From assembly GCF_000380245.2 (NCBI RefSeq), contig NZ_HG428741.1:2720159-2784158 (forward strand): a stretch of DNA of 64,000 bases, given 5' to 3'. The notes beneath the pieces were generated by a model. It was given only the letters and a program-made list of their open reading frames with translations. It searched no databases and was not told where the DNA came from. Shown here piece after piece: positions 23,651 through 32,493 of this stretch (the first letter of the stretch is position 1; every line of letters starts with the position of its first letter). Both the position numbers and the translations under genes were made by a program. The stretch is from Bacillus massiliigorillae. GTDB lineage: Bacteria > Bacillota > Bacilli > Bacillales > DSM-1321.

Positions 23651-25046
23651 ACTTCATTATTCGATATACTTCGTTTTGTTTTTGATTGTCACTATCATAA
23701 TAAAGGCTCTTCCAAGCATGTTGAAGCAGTTGGATAATTTCCTTTGTCGCACTTTGGACATCATTCTTTCTTTGAGACTCTGCTTGACCATATGAACTTA
23801 CAGTTAAGAGCGACAGTGGTTCATGACTATAAGAATGAGCTTCTGCTTTAAGTTGCAATTCTGTTTTTATCGCTGTTAATTGCATAGCAACATTCATTAG
23901 CTCCTTATCATCAAAGTAAGTGGCTGTAATGACACCAAGCTGGTAGGAGTGTTTATATGTTGTAAGAATTAATAAAGCAGACCAGGCGTTATTTATTTGT
24001 TTTGAATCAACCCATTTTTCACAACAATTCTTTTCAGAATTATAAGCAAAAACGACCGCATCCCCAAAGAAATGCATACTTTGTTTAGTCGGCCCGCTCT
24101 CTTTGTTTTTTGCAATATAAAAGCCATCTTCCCATGTGATTCCTTTGCCATTTGTTCCAACAGAAATGGTTCTTAAAGGTTTAGCAAACAGCAACTCCAT
24201 ATGATGTTCTGCTTCCTTCACTGATAGAAAATTTGTTAAAACCTCTTCCTTTGATTCAAATAAAAAAGACGGAGAAACGAAGATTTGGTTCTTCGCTACA
24301 TCAGGATGTGAATGGAATTGCATATCTACCTCATATACTTCACTGAAGTCCTTCGCATTTTCTTCTAACAACCCATTATACGTACCATATAATTCACCAC
24401 CGCATAATAGACCAATTCCATCTGCATATAAAGAAGTTAAATTCAAATCATGAAGAATGGCAATAATGGTTAAATTCGTTTGCAACTGAAGCTTTTTTAA
24501 TAAGTCCAGTAGTTCCATTGTATGCCGCACATCTAAGTGATTCGTCGGTTCATCTAGTAGCAATAAATCCGGCTCTTGAGCCAACGCCTTCGCCAATAAG
24601 ACACGCTGCTTCTCACCACCACTTAACGCATTATAAGGCCTGTCTTTAAATGACCACACTTGAGTTTGTTTCATTACTTGTTCAACAATCTCATGGTCTT
24701 TAGCTGTATTTTCTTTAAAGAAAATGGATTTCTGATACGGATAACGTCCAAGACTCACAATCTCCTGCACTGTAAAATCTAATCCTATTTCATTTTCTTG
24801 CGTCATTACCGCTACTTTTTGTGCTAATTCTCTCGGTTTATATTCCCTCACGTCACGACCATCTATTATAATGTCACCACTATGCAACGATAGTGCCCCC
24901 ATAATCAATCGTATAATGGTTGTTTTCCCACTTCCATTCGGTCCTAATAACGCAAAAAAATGACCTTTCTTAACAGAAAAAGAAAGATTATGAACAATCG
25001 CAGTTGAAGCATTATATCCACCTGTAACATTCTTTACAGTAATCAT
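23649..25046 (-). CDS. btuD: Corrinoid ABC transporter ATP-binding protein with C-terminal accessory domain
   Basis: 465 residues. Residues 1-250 are a complete ABC ATPase of the iron-siderophore/B12 class: LLGPNGSGKTTIIRLIMG (Walker A), LSGGEKQRVLLAKALAQEPDLLLLDEPT (signature and Walker B), and ILHDLN (switch His). About 200 further residues follow. B. subtilis YvrA has a CbiZ (adenosylcobinamide amidohydrolase) domain at this place; here only KPLRTISVGTNGKGITWEDGF weakly recalls the start of CbiZ, and I do not see the CbiZ G-x-SNA-type motif, so the tail is either strongly divergent or degenerate. Last gene of the riboswitch-controlled operon; GTGGAGG ribosome binding site. Confidence 0.88.
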   Translation of the reverse strand: MITVKNVTGGYNASTAIVHNLSFSVKKGHFFALLGPNGSGKTTIIRLIMGALSLHSGDIIIDGRDVREYKPRELAQKVAVMTQENEIGLDFTVQEIVSLGRYPYQKSIFFKENTAKDHEIVEQVMKQTQVWSFKDRPYNALSGGEKQRVLLAKALAQEPDLLLLDEPTNHLDVRHTMELLDLLKKLQLQTNLTIIAILHDLNLTSLYADGIGLLCGGELYGTYNGLLEENAKDFSEVYEVDMQFHSHPDVAKNQIFVSPSFLFESKEEVLTNFLSVKEAEHHMELLFAKPLRTISVGTNGKGITWEDGFYIAKNKESGPTKQSMHFFGDAVVFAYNSEKNCCEKWVDSKQINNAWSALLILTTYKHSYQLGVITATYFDDKELMNVAMQLTAIKTELQLKAEAHSYSHEPLSLLTVSSYGQAESQRKNDVQSATKEIIQLLQHAWKSLYYDSDNQKQNEVYRIMK

Positions 25047-25067
25047 TTCTAAAAGCCTCCACTTAGT

Positions 25068-26132
25068 TTAAGCATTCCTTTTCTTAAATCGTTGCTTAAC
25101 AAGTAAAATAGTAAATATCGGCGTTCCGATAAGCGCTGTTACAACACCAATAGGTAACTCTGTTGGTGCTATGATTGTTCTTGCGAGTAAATCAGCCAAC
25201 ACTAAGTAAGCCCCTCCAATCAGTAAAGAAAAGGGCAATACATAACGATGGTTTGCACCTGTTAGCAAACGGACTAAATGTGGAATCACAAGACCAACAA
25301 ATCCAATCGCACCTGATACCGCAACCGCCGCACCTGTTAATATAGAAGCACCGATTAAGATTAGTTTCTTCTTACTTTTCACATCCATGCCTGAGAATTG
25401 TGCAGATTGCTCACCTAATGCCATATTATTAAGTTCACGATAGTGAATCAGTATGATAGCTGCCCCAATGATAAAAAACGGTAAAATTAATTGTACATGC
25501 CCCCAACCTCTCATTGCGACACTGCCCATTGTCCAATAAAGAATATTGCTGATATCCTCTCGTGGTGTTAATGCAATTAATAAAGATACAATTGCACCCA
25601 TGAATGACGATAAAATAATCCCAGCAAGAATGATGGTTTCATTGGAAAGTTTACCTGAAGCAAAGTTCGTGATAATAAGAACGATAATAAGTGTTCCTAA
25701 TCCAAATAAAATAGCAATAATCGGTTGTGTATACCCCGCAATAAACGTAGCTGGAATTTGAAAAAATAATACTAATACCGCACCAAGAGTAGCTCCAGAC
25801 GACACACCAATCGTATATGGATCCGCAAGTGTATTGCGTAACAATCCTTGAAATGCTGCACCAGCAAGAGATAATGAGGCACCAACTAGAAATGCTAAAA
25901 CAACCCTAGAAAAACGAATTTCCCAAATTATTAATTCGGTTGTTTTCTCACCATCATAAAAAGACATTCCAAGTATCTTACCTGCAATGATTTTAAAAAT
26001 GTCAGGGACGGTTATAGAAACCGCCCCAACAAATACACCCGCTATCATTGACCCTACAACGAATAAAAGCGTGAATACTGTTAACCAAATAATTTTTTTA
26101 TTTGAAAACATCTGGGTAAATAGTTTTTGCAA
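25068..26132 (-). CDS. btuC: Corrinoid ABC transporter permease (FecCD/BtuC family)
   Basis: Ten-helix permease of about 354 residues: GASLSLAGAAFQGLLRNTLADPYTIGVSSGATLGAV is the conserved FecCD segment, and GAIGFVGLVIPHLVRLLTGANHRYVLP is the cytoplasmic coupling loop region; LPIGVVTALIGTPIFTILLV closes it. It overlaps the end of btuF. Start is uncertain: I choose TTG at 26130-26132 because GGAG lies nine bases before it; a TTG at 26141 directly abuts that GGAG, and the ATG at 26111 lacks any ribosome binding site but would give 347 residues. Overlap implies translational coupling to btuF. Confidence 0.88.
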   Translation of the reverse strand: MQKLFTQMFSNKKIIWLTVFTLLFVVGSMIAGVFVGAVSITVPDIFKIIAGKILGMSFYDGEKTTELIIWEIRFSRVVLAFLVGASLSLAGAAFQGLLRNTLADPYTIGVSSGATLGAVLVLFFQIPATFIAGYTQPIIAILFGLGTLIIVLIITNFASGKLSNETIILAGIILSSFMGAIVSLLIALTPREDISNILYWTMGSVAMRGWGHVQLILPFFIIGAAIILIHYRELNNMALGEQSAQFSGMDVKSKKKLILIGASILTGAAVAVSGAIGFVGLVIPHLVRLLTGANHRYVLPFSLLIGGAYLVLADLLARTIIAPTELPIGVVTALIGTPIFTILLVKQRFKKRNA

Positions 26133-27078
26133 GTTCTTCAACTCCGTCTACTAAACGAGGACCTGGTCTAGTTGTTGAATCGCTGTCCACATCAAACACT
26201 TGTTTATTCTTCACAGCGTTTACTTCTGCCCAACCTTTACGATTTAACACTTGCTCAGCCGGTTTATCAACATAATAACCATATGTTGTAATAATCACAT
26301 CTGGGTTAAATTTAACTGCTTCTTCTTCGCTTAATTTTACCCATCCATCTAGGTTCGCTGCCACGTTTTCAGCACCAATCATTTCAATCATTTCATTCAT
26401 GAATGTATTTTTTCCTGTTGTAAAAATATCAGGTGCAGGTGAAACTTCTACATAAACCTTTTTCTTTTCTTTTACGTTTTTCGCTTGTTCTTTAATTGCT
26501 GCTACTTTTTCTTTCATATCAGCAATGATTTTATCCGCTTCTTTTTCCTTACCTGTTGCTTTAGCAAGTAGCTGCATAACATCATATGCGTCTTCAAAAG
26601 ATGCTTGTGTTCCATCAGGTACAACAACTGTAATACCTGCATCTTCTAATTGCTTAACCGCATTAGCATGGTTTTGTACATGATATTCTTGTAGGAATGC
26701 TACGTCCGGCTTAAGCGCTAAAATTTTCTCAAGATTCATATCTTGTGAACCAACTTTTTCTTTCTTTGTAGCTGCTTCTGGATAATTATCGTAATCAGAT
26801 ACACCAACAATTTCTTTATCTAAACCTAGTGCAAATAGATTTTCTGTAATACTTGGTAATAACGAAACAATTTTTTCAGGTTTCTTTTCAATCGTTATAT
26901 CTTTACCTGTGCTATCTTTAATCGTTACTGGAAATGCTCCTTGTTTCGCATCTCCTTGTTCTGTTTTCGTCTCTTCTTTCTTCGGCTCATCTGATGTGCC
27001 ACAACCTGTTAGTGCGCTAAACGTTAATAACAATAATAACGCTAATAAACTAATACTTTTGGTAAATCTTTTAACCAT
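26098..27078 (-). CDS. btuF: Corrinoid-binding lipoprotein (BtuF-like)
   Basis: 326-residue substrate-binding protein. N-terminal signal with lipobox LTGC (Cys about 26) is followed by a charged linker and the two-lobed cluster A-2 fold: PEKIVSLLPSITENLFALGL, VGVSDYDNYPEAATKKEKVG, LKPDVAFLQEYHVQNHA, GAENVAANLDGWVKLSEEEA and NPDVIITTYGYY. The SITENLFALG and SDYDNYP segments are those of BtuF-like proteins. Riboswitch, adenosyltransferase and BtuC/D neighbours support a cobalamin or cobinamide ligand over siderophores. ATG preceded by TGGAGGA. Confidence 0.9.
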   Translation of the reverse strand: MVKRFTKSISLLALLLLLTFSALTGCGTSDEPKKEETKTEQGDAKQGAFPVTIKDSTGKDITIEKKPEKIVSLLPSITENLFALGLDKEIVGVSDYDNYPEAATKKEKVGSQDMNLEKILALKPDVAFLQEYHVQNHANAVKQLEDAGITVVVPDGTQASFEDAYDVMQLLAKATGKEKEADKIIADMKEKVAAIKEQAKNVKEKKKVYVEVSPAPDIFTTGKNTFMNEMIEMIGAENVAANLDGWVKLSEEEAVKFNPDVIITTYGYYVDKPAEQVLNRKGWAEVNAVKNKQVFDVDSDSTTRPGPRLVDGVEELAKTIYPDVFK

Positions 27079-27144
27079 GATTGTTCCTCCATCTTATCTG
27101 CTTGTTTTATTAAGTAAAAACTATTAAATAGTTACACTTACGAA

Positions 27145-27693
27145 TTAATATTCAATACCATAAATAGCATCTACACCATCTTGGTAGTAATGCTTTTCTT
27201 CTTCAATGATGGAAACCAAATCAGCAAGTTCTTTAATCTCTGGCTTCGCATCTCGACCTGTAATCACAACATGAGTAGCAACAGGCTTCTTCTTCAAAGT
27301 ATCTACTACATCTGCTAAAGGTAGTACATCATCAATTGGGAATGAATCAATACTTAACGCATTGTTCAGCTCATCGAAAATCACAACATCGTAGTCACCA
27401 CTTAGAAGCTTTTCTTTCGCTGTTGCCCAAGCTTTTTTCAAAGATACACGATGCTCCTCAGGTGTTTTCAGCCATGTAAATCCGATACCTAATTGAGCTA
27501 CTTCTGCGCCTAATTTTTCTAATGAAATTTGTTCACCATATGTACGTTCTGGAGATTTAATAAATTGTAAAATAACAACCTTCTTATCTCTACCTAACGC
27601 TCGTGCAGCTAATCCAAATGCCGCTGTAGTCTTCCCTTTTCCATTTCCCGTGTAAACCAAAATCTTACCTGATGTTTGCTCTTGATTACCCAT
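27145..27693 (-). CDS. cobO: Cob(I)yrinic acid a,c-diamide adenosyltransferase (CobO/BtuR type)
   Basis: 182-residue ATP:corrinoid adenosyltransferase that adds the upper adenosyl ligand to reduced corrinoids. VYTGNGKGKTTAAFGLAARA is the P-loop; VVIFDELNNALSI carries the Walker B-like acid, and HVVITGRDAKPEIKELADLV is the family's C-terminal motif. The start is the ATG at 27691-27693 with AGGGAGG eight bases upstream; the frame is open 19 codons further, but that part is the riboswitch terminator. It is the first gene of the salvage operon, so corrinoids are imported and adenosylated by one regulated unit. No de novo cobalamin genes are nearby. Confidence 0.93.
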   Translation of the reverse strand: MGNQEQTSGKILVYTGNGKGKTTAAFGLAARALGRDKKVVILQFIKSPERTYGEQISLEKLGAEVAQLGIGFTWLKTPEEHRVSLKKAWATAKEKLLSGDYDVVIFDELNNALSIDSFPIDDVLPLADVVDTLKKKPVATHVVITGRDAKPEIKELADLVSIIEEEKHYYQDGVDAIYGIEY

Positions 27694-27722
27694 TTCTACA
27701 TCCTCCCTATTTTTAAGAAAAA

Positions 27723-27755
27723 ACAAAAATACCTTGACCATAAAGGCCAAGGCAT
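27723..27755 (-). terminator. Expression-platform terminator of the cobalamin riboswitch
   Basis: Minus-strand CCTTGGCC/GGTCAAGG stem (one G-T wobble) with a five-base loop, followed by TATTTTTGTTTTTTC. It lies between aptamer and adenosyltransferase start, so ligand binding can abort transcription of the operon. Confidence 0.85.
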
Positions 27756-27880
27756 CAACATAATCATGATATTTCTTGACCTATATTTCCCTCCGAAATA
27801 TAAGTTGGTCTAGTTTTTTCTAAAGATGTTACTCACAGAATCATACAATATCTCTTCGAAAAAACAATAAAATTCTTAAA

Positions 27881-28020
27881 AAGCAGGTTTCCTGACTTCG
27901 CATCCTGACCATGCAACCTTCCCGAAATTAATCAGTGGCTATCTTTGCATGATTATCTTAATGCTTACAGTAGCGGGGGCTGTACTGGATTCTCACCAGT
28001 TTCCCTATTACCCTATATGT
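27881..28020 (-). ncRNA. Cobalamin (AdoCbl) riboswitch aptamer
   Basis: Minus strand shows the class signatures in order: AGGGAAACTGGTGAGAATCC near 28015-27993, the B12 box-associated CAGCCCCCGCTACTGT, and the terminal GAAGTCAGGAAACCTGC with AGTCAGGA-ACCTGC (27881-27899). A terminator follows 130 bases on, before the corrinoid adenosyltransferase gene. High intracellular adenosylcobalamin should shut down the import/adenosylation operon. Confidence 0.96.
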
Positions 28021-28066
28021 TTAGGCACTTATTAAGAAATAGTATGAAGTTTGGATTTCTTTACTC

Positions 28067-28095
28067 ATTTTACTTCACGAGTCATAAATTGTCAT
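28067..28095 (-). promoter_or_regulatory. Sigma-A promoter of the cobalamin riboswitch transcript
   Basis: Minus-strand ATGACA (28090-28095), 17-base spacer, TAAAAT (28067-28072), about 45 bases upstream of the aptamer. Confidence 0.6.
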
Positions 28096-28125
28096 CCAAT
28101 TCACACAAAACAAGATAAATTAAGG

Positions 28126-29358
28126 TTAAAATGCCCAATTTCCATTACGGAAGATTGGTTCTGCAACTCCTTCACTTGTGATTCCATCGATATCCATTTG
28201 ATCTGAACCAATCATGAAATCCACATGTGTAATACTTTCGTTAGCACCATTATCATTTAATTCTTCGCGAGACATTGTTTTTCCACCCTCTAAATTGAAT
28301 GCATAAGCGCTACCAATTGCTAAATGATTAGATGCGTTTTCATCGAATAAAGTATTATAGTATAGAATATTTGATTCAGAAATTGGAGAATGATGTGGTA
28401 CTAACGCGACTTCTCCTAAATAATGCGATCCTTCATCTGTTTCAATTAAATGCTTCAATATTTCTTCGCCTACTTCAGCTTTTGCATCTATAATTCGACC
28501 ATTTTCAAAAGTAATCGTAAACTTATCAATAATATTTCCACCATAGCTCAATGGTTTTGTACTTGAAACAACACCATTAACACCTGTTTTCAACGGCATT
28601 GAAAACACTTCTTCTGTTGGCATGTTAGCCATAAAGTCAATACCTGCTTCACTAACACTACCTGCTCCACACCATACATGCTTCTCTGGAAGCTCAATTG
28701 TTAAATCAGTACCTGGTGCTTTGTAATGTAGTTTTTTATAATGCTTTTGATTTAAATAATCCACTTTTGTATGCAGATTTTCATTATGTTGTTGCCAAGC
28801 AGCAACTGGATCTTCTTGATCAATTCGTGTTGCTTTAAAGATTGCATCCCATAGTAATGCTACTCGCTCTTCTTCTGGTGCATCAGGGAATACCATGTTT
28901 GCCCAAGCTTGAGATGGTACAGCTACAATACTCCATGCAATCTTATCGCTTTGTATGTAAGAACGAAATTTACTAAGTGCTTGTCCTGAAGTTTTTTGAT
29001 TATTAGCAATACGCTCTGGATTGATACCCTTAAGTAAATCTGGTGAAGATGAAATAACAGAAAGGTAAGCAGCGCCTTGTTCAGCTAGTTCGTTTTGTTC
29101 GTTTGCACGGTGTTTAGGATATACTTTAAACACTTCATCATCAGCATACTCAAACTTCAGTCGATTAATTGTATCATCGCTAAAGTTTACAATTACATTA
29201 TGAGCACCCGCATCATACGCTTTCTTCGTAATAACCCTTACTAGCTCCGCCCCATCAAGCATTGTATTAATAACAAGCGTTTGCCCTTTTTGGATATTTA
29301 CCCCAACCTTAACAGCCAGCTCAGCATACTTTTCTAGATTCATTTGAAACTGATTCAT
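28126..29358 (-). CDS. Aminopeptidase of the M29 (thermophilic AmpS/AmpT) family
   Basis: 410-residue metallo-aminopeptidase that removes N-terminal residues from peptides. Characteristic parts: NIQKGQTLVINTMLDGAELV, LPEKHVWCGAGSVSEAGIDFMANMPTEEVFSMP with the metal-binding Glu residues of MPTEE, GEVALVPHHSPISESN and the C-terminal THVDFMIGSDQMDIDG. Start at the ATG 29356-29358 with AAAGGAG; the frame is open 20 codons upstream without a ribosome binding site. It stands between the oppABCDF operon terminator and the riboswitch promoter; a role in digesting peptides brought in by Opp is a fair guess. Confidence 0.92.
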   Translation of the reverse strand: MNQFQMNLEKYAELAVKVGVNIQKGQTLVINTMLDGAELVRVITKKAYDAGAHNVIVNFSDDTINRLKFEYADDEVFKVYPKHRANEQNELAEQGAAYLSVISSSPDLLKGINPERIANNQKTSGQALSKFRSYIQSDKIAWSIVAVPSQAWANMVFPDAPEEERVALLWDAIFKATRIDQEDPVAAWQQHNENLHTKVDYLNQKHYKKLHYKAPGTDLTIELPEKHVWCGAGSVSEAGIDFMANMPTEEVFSMPLKTGVNGVVSSTKPLSYGGNIIDKFTITFENGRIIDAKAEVGEEILKHLIETDEGSHYLGEVALVPHHSPISESNILYYNTLFDENASNHLAIGSAYAFNLEGGKTMSREELNDNGANESITHVDFMIGSDQMDIDGITSEGVAEPIFRNGNWAF

Positions 29359-29482
29359 TTCGCCACTCCTTTTCAAAATTTTCATTACTATTGTAACATT
29401 GTAATAGTGTTGTGACATTAAGTTATTTTATGACAATTCAATCAGAACATGCCTTAATTTTACATATAATTTTCACCAAATG

Positions 29483-29528
29483 AAAAGTGCACCCCAGCAT
29501 TAGTACGTAACATGAAGTGCACTATTTT
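29483..29528 (-). terminator. Terminator of the opp operon
   Basis: AGTGCAC/GTGCACT stem (left arm 29486-29492, right arm 29517-29523 on the plus strand) with a long loop, and TTTT on the minus-strand exit side. Loop length makes it moderate. Confidence 0.6.
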
Positions 29529-29532
29529 TAAG

Positions 29533-30522
29533 CTAATATAAATGACATGCTACAAAGTGTCCTGACTTTTGTTCAACCCACTCTGGAACAACGGATGCAC
29601 ATATATCCATCGCCTTAGGACAGCGTGTACGAAACACACAACCACTTGGTGGATTAATTGGACTTGGCACATCACCTTTTAAAATGATACGTTCTCTTTT
29701 CAGTGTAGGGTCTGGAATCGGAACAGCCGATAACAACGCTTGCGTATATGGATGTAGGGGCTGATTACATAATGTTTCACTATCAGCTAACTCCATCATT
29801 TTTCCTAAATACATCACAAGAATGCGATTAGAAATATACTTAACCATCGACAAATCATGTGCGACAAACAAATACGTTAATCCCATTTCTTTTTGTAAAG
29901 ATTTCAATAAATTCACTACCTGCGCTTGAATAGACACATCTAACGCTGAAATTGGTTCATCACATACAATAAATTTCGGGTTTAATGCTAATGCACGTGC
30001 TATCCCAACCCGTTGACGTTGTCCTCCACTAAATTCATGCGGAAAGCGGTTGAGATGATCTGTACTTAAGCCTACTAGCTCCACTAGCTCCTCCACACGT
30101 TTTCGCTTTGCAACTCCCTTCACCACACCATGAATTACCAAAGGTTCAGAAACGACTTCCTCAATTGTCATACGTGGATTCAAAGAAGCATAAGGATCTT
30201 GAAAAATGAGTTGAATATTTTTTCGCAACTCAGACATTTCACGAGGAGTATGTTTATAAATATTCTTTCCTTCAAACAGAACTTCTCCCTCTGTTGGCTC
30301 ATATAATCGAATGATAGTACGGCCAGCTGTTGATTTACCACAACCCGATTCACCTACTAAGCCAACTGTTTCCCCTTTATATATATCAAAATTCAAACCA
30401 TCTACAGCTTTTAATTGTTGTTTACCGACTGAAAAATACTTACGTAAATCCTTCACCTGTAAAAGAGGAGTATCTTTAGTCGAACTTTGATTCTGCAAGA
30501 TTTGATTTGTAGTCAAACCCAT
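29533..30522 (-). CDS. oppF: Oligopeptide ABC transporter ATP-binding protein OppF
   Basis: 329-residue ATPase of the peptide class. Walker A GESGCGKSTAGRTI, signature FSGGQRQRVGIARALALNPKFIVCDEP, and the C-terminal oligopeptide domain with four cysteines in GCVFRTRCPKAMDIC ... CHLY that may bind an Fe-S cluster or metal in this family. Start at the ATG 30520-30522 with AGAGGAGG seven bases before; an open frame 16 codons upstream overlaps oppD and lacks a ribosome binding site. Last gene of oppABCDF. Confidence 0.93.
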   Translation of the reverse strand: MGLTTNQILQNQSSTKDTPLLQVKDLRKYFSVGKQQLKAVDGLNFDIYKGETVGLVGESGCGKSTAGRTIIRLYEPTEGEVLFEGKNIYKHTPREMSELRKNIQLIFQDPYASLNPRMTIEEVVSEPLVIHGVVKGVAKRKRVEELVELVGLSTDHLNRFPHEFSGGQRQRVGIARALALNPKFIVCDEPISALDVSIQAQVVNLLKSLQKEMGLTYLFVAHDLSMVKYISNRILVMYLGKMMELADSETLCNQPLHPYTQALLSAVPIPDPTLKRERIILKGDVPSPINPPSGCVFRTRCPKAMDICASVVPEWVEQKSGHFVACHLY

Positions 30523-30535
30523 GGAAATACCTCCT

Positions 30536-31546
30536 CTATATATTTTGTGGTGTTTTATTATTGCGAGCATTAGCCATCGGATGATTTAACCAACAAGCTG
30601 ACGTCTGATTATTCCCTACCTTTTCTAGCTCTGGATCATACTCTTTACATATTTTCATTGCATAATCACAACGTGCATAGAAAGAACAACCTTTTGGAGG
30701 GGAAAATAAATCTGGTGGTGACCCAATAATCGGTGACAATGCTACATTACGATCCATATCAAATCGTGGTACTGATTTCAATAAACCTTTCGTATATGGA
30801 TGTTTCGGCTTTTGAAAAATATCAACAACTGACCCTGTCTCCACAACCTTACCAGCATACATAACAACAACACGATCACACATCTCTGCAACCACCCCAA
30901 GATCGTGGGTAATAAGAATAATAGCCGTGTTTGATTTACTTTGAATATCTTTCATTAATTCTAAAATTTGTGCTTGAATCGTAACATCTAGAGCTGTCGT
31001 TGGTTCATCTGCAATAATTAATTTCGGATTACAAACAAGTGCCATTGCAATCATCGCTCGCTGACGCATCCCTCCAGAAAATTCATGTGGATATTGATTC
31101 ATCCTTTTCTCTGGTTGAGGAATACCAACTAGTTTTAACATCTCTAACGCTTTTTGATGTGCTTCGTTACGAGATAAGCGCTGATGCTTAAGTAGCGATT
31201 CAATAATTTGAAAGCCAACACGAGACGTTGGATTCAATGAAGTCATGGGGTCTTGAAAAATCATAGAGACATCATTACCACGGATTTTCTCCATTTCTCT
31301 CTCTTTCATTTGCACAAGGTCTTTCCCAAGAAAACGAATTGAACCACTTCTATACGTTGCAGGCGGCGTTGCTAAAAGCTTCATAATTGCTTTCGCTGTT
31401 ACACTTTTACCACAACCAGACTCACCCACTATTCCCAATGTTTCTCCCGCCCGAACTTCGAAGTTAACACTACGAACAGCATGCACCTCTCCTCCATACG
31501 TGCGGAAGTCAATTCGTAAATCCTTCACCTCTAGTAAAGTATCCAT
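30536..31546 (-). CDS. oppD: Oligopeptide ABC transporter ATP-binding protein OppD
   Basis: 336-residue ATPase partner of OppF. Walker A GESGCGKSVTAKAIM, signature FSGGMRQRAMIAMALVCNPKLIIADEP followed by TTALDVTIQAQILELM, and the C-terminal cysteine motif GCSFYARCDYAMKIC. The GGMRQR form is typical of OppD/DppD, against GGQRQR in OppF/DppF. GGGGGG ribosome binding site before ATG. 17 bases downstream of oppC. Paralogue of the DppD at 48075. Confidence 0.94.
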   Translation of the reverse strand: MDTLLEVKDLRIDFRTYGGEVHAVRSVNFEVRAGETLGIVGESGCGKSVTAKAIMKLLATPPATYRSGSIRFLGKDLVQMKEREMEKIRGNDVSMIFQDPMTSLNPTSRVGFQIIESLLKHQRLSRNEAHQKALEMLKLVGIPQPEKRMNQYPHEFSGGMRQRAMIAMALVCNPKLIIADEPTTALDVTIQAQILELMKDIQSKSNTAIILITHDLGVVAEMCDRVVVMYAGKVVETGSVVDIFQKPKHPYTKGLLKSVPRFDMDRNVALSPIIGSPPDLFSPPKGCSFYARCDYAMKICKEYDPELEKVGNNQTSACWLNHPMANARNNKTPQNI

Positions 31547-31563
31547 TTGTTGTCCCCCCTCTA

Positions 31564-32493
31564 CTAATCACGTAATTTAGGATCTAATGCATCTTGTAAT
31601 CCGTCACCAAGTACATTGAAAGCAAACATTGTTAATGAGATTAATAGTGCTGGAATTCCTAATTGATAGAAATTCCCTATTAAAATACTTCCTAGTGCGT
31701 CGCTCGCCAATGACCCCCAGCTCGCGTGTGGTGGCTGAATGCCAAGCCCAAGAAAACTTAATGTCGCTTCAGCAAATATAGCTGTTGGAACTGTTAATGT
31801 CATGTTTACAATAATAGGTCCCATAGAATTTGGAATTAAATGCTTACGCAACGTCCAGCTCGTTTTCGCTCCGGCTGCCTCTGCTGCATGAACAAACTCA
31901 AATTCTTTTAGTTGTAACACTTGTCCTCGTACTAGCCGTGACATTTGTACCCAGCCTGTTATTGTTAAAGCAATGATAATTGGTAAAATACCTGGTTTTA
32001 GAACAACCATTATGAGAATGACCATTAACAAATATGGAATTGAATAAAGTACTTCTGCAATTCGCATCATAATGTTATCGACACGCCCACCTTTTAATCC
32101 AGCTAATCCACCATAAATAACACCTATCATTAAATCAATTAGCGCAGCCATAATTCCGATAAACAATGAAACACGAGCACCGTACCATGCTCTCGTAAAT
32201 AAATCTCTTCCTGCTGAATCTGTTCCAAACCAGTGCTCAGCATTTGGCCGCAGATTCTTTTTCGTATAATCTTGCTCATAATACGTGTAGTTATTGAGGT
32301 GAGGACCTACAATAGCCATAATGATGAGAACAATAATGAGGAATAACCCTAGCATCGCTAACTTATTCGCTCGCAATCGTCTCCAAACATCACGCCAATA
32401 GGAAAGAGAAGGACGAGCAATTTTTTCTACTTCTACTTTATTATCTTCTGCTGGCAAAAAGAGATCTTCGTGAAATTCTATTTTATTTGTCAT
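31564..32493 (-). CDS. oppC: Oligopeptide ABC transporter permease OppC
   Basis: 309-residue permease with about six membrane helices. N-terminal cytoplasmic part (SYWRDVWRRLRANKLAMLGL) and HWFGTDSAGRDLFTRAWYGARVSL are family marks; HAAEAAGAKTSWTLRKHLIPN is the EAA coupling loop. Its ATG shares the A of the oppB stop codon (TAATG), so translation is coupled. Confidence 0.94.
   Translation of the reverse strand: MTNKIEFHEDLFLPAEDNKVEVEKIARPSLSYWRDVWRRLRANKLAMLGLFLIIVLIIMAIVGPHLNNYTYYEQDYTKKNLRPNAEHWFGTDSAGRDLFTRAWYGARVSLFIGIMAALIDLMIGVIYGGLAGLKGGRVDNIMMRIAEVLYSIPYLLMVILIMVVLKPGILPIIIALTITGWVQMSRLVRGQVLQLKEFEFVHAAEAAGAKTSWTLRKHLIPNSMGPIIVNMTLTVPTAIFAEATLSFLGLGIQPPHASWGSLASDALGSILIGNFYQLGIPALLISLTMFAFNVLGDGLQDALDPKLRD

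Noticed and set aside
27694..27750. N-terminal extension of the adenosyltransferase
   Set aside because: The extra 19 codons are the riboswitch terminator; the ATG at 27693 has the proper ribosome binding site.
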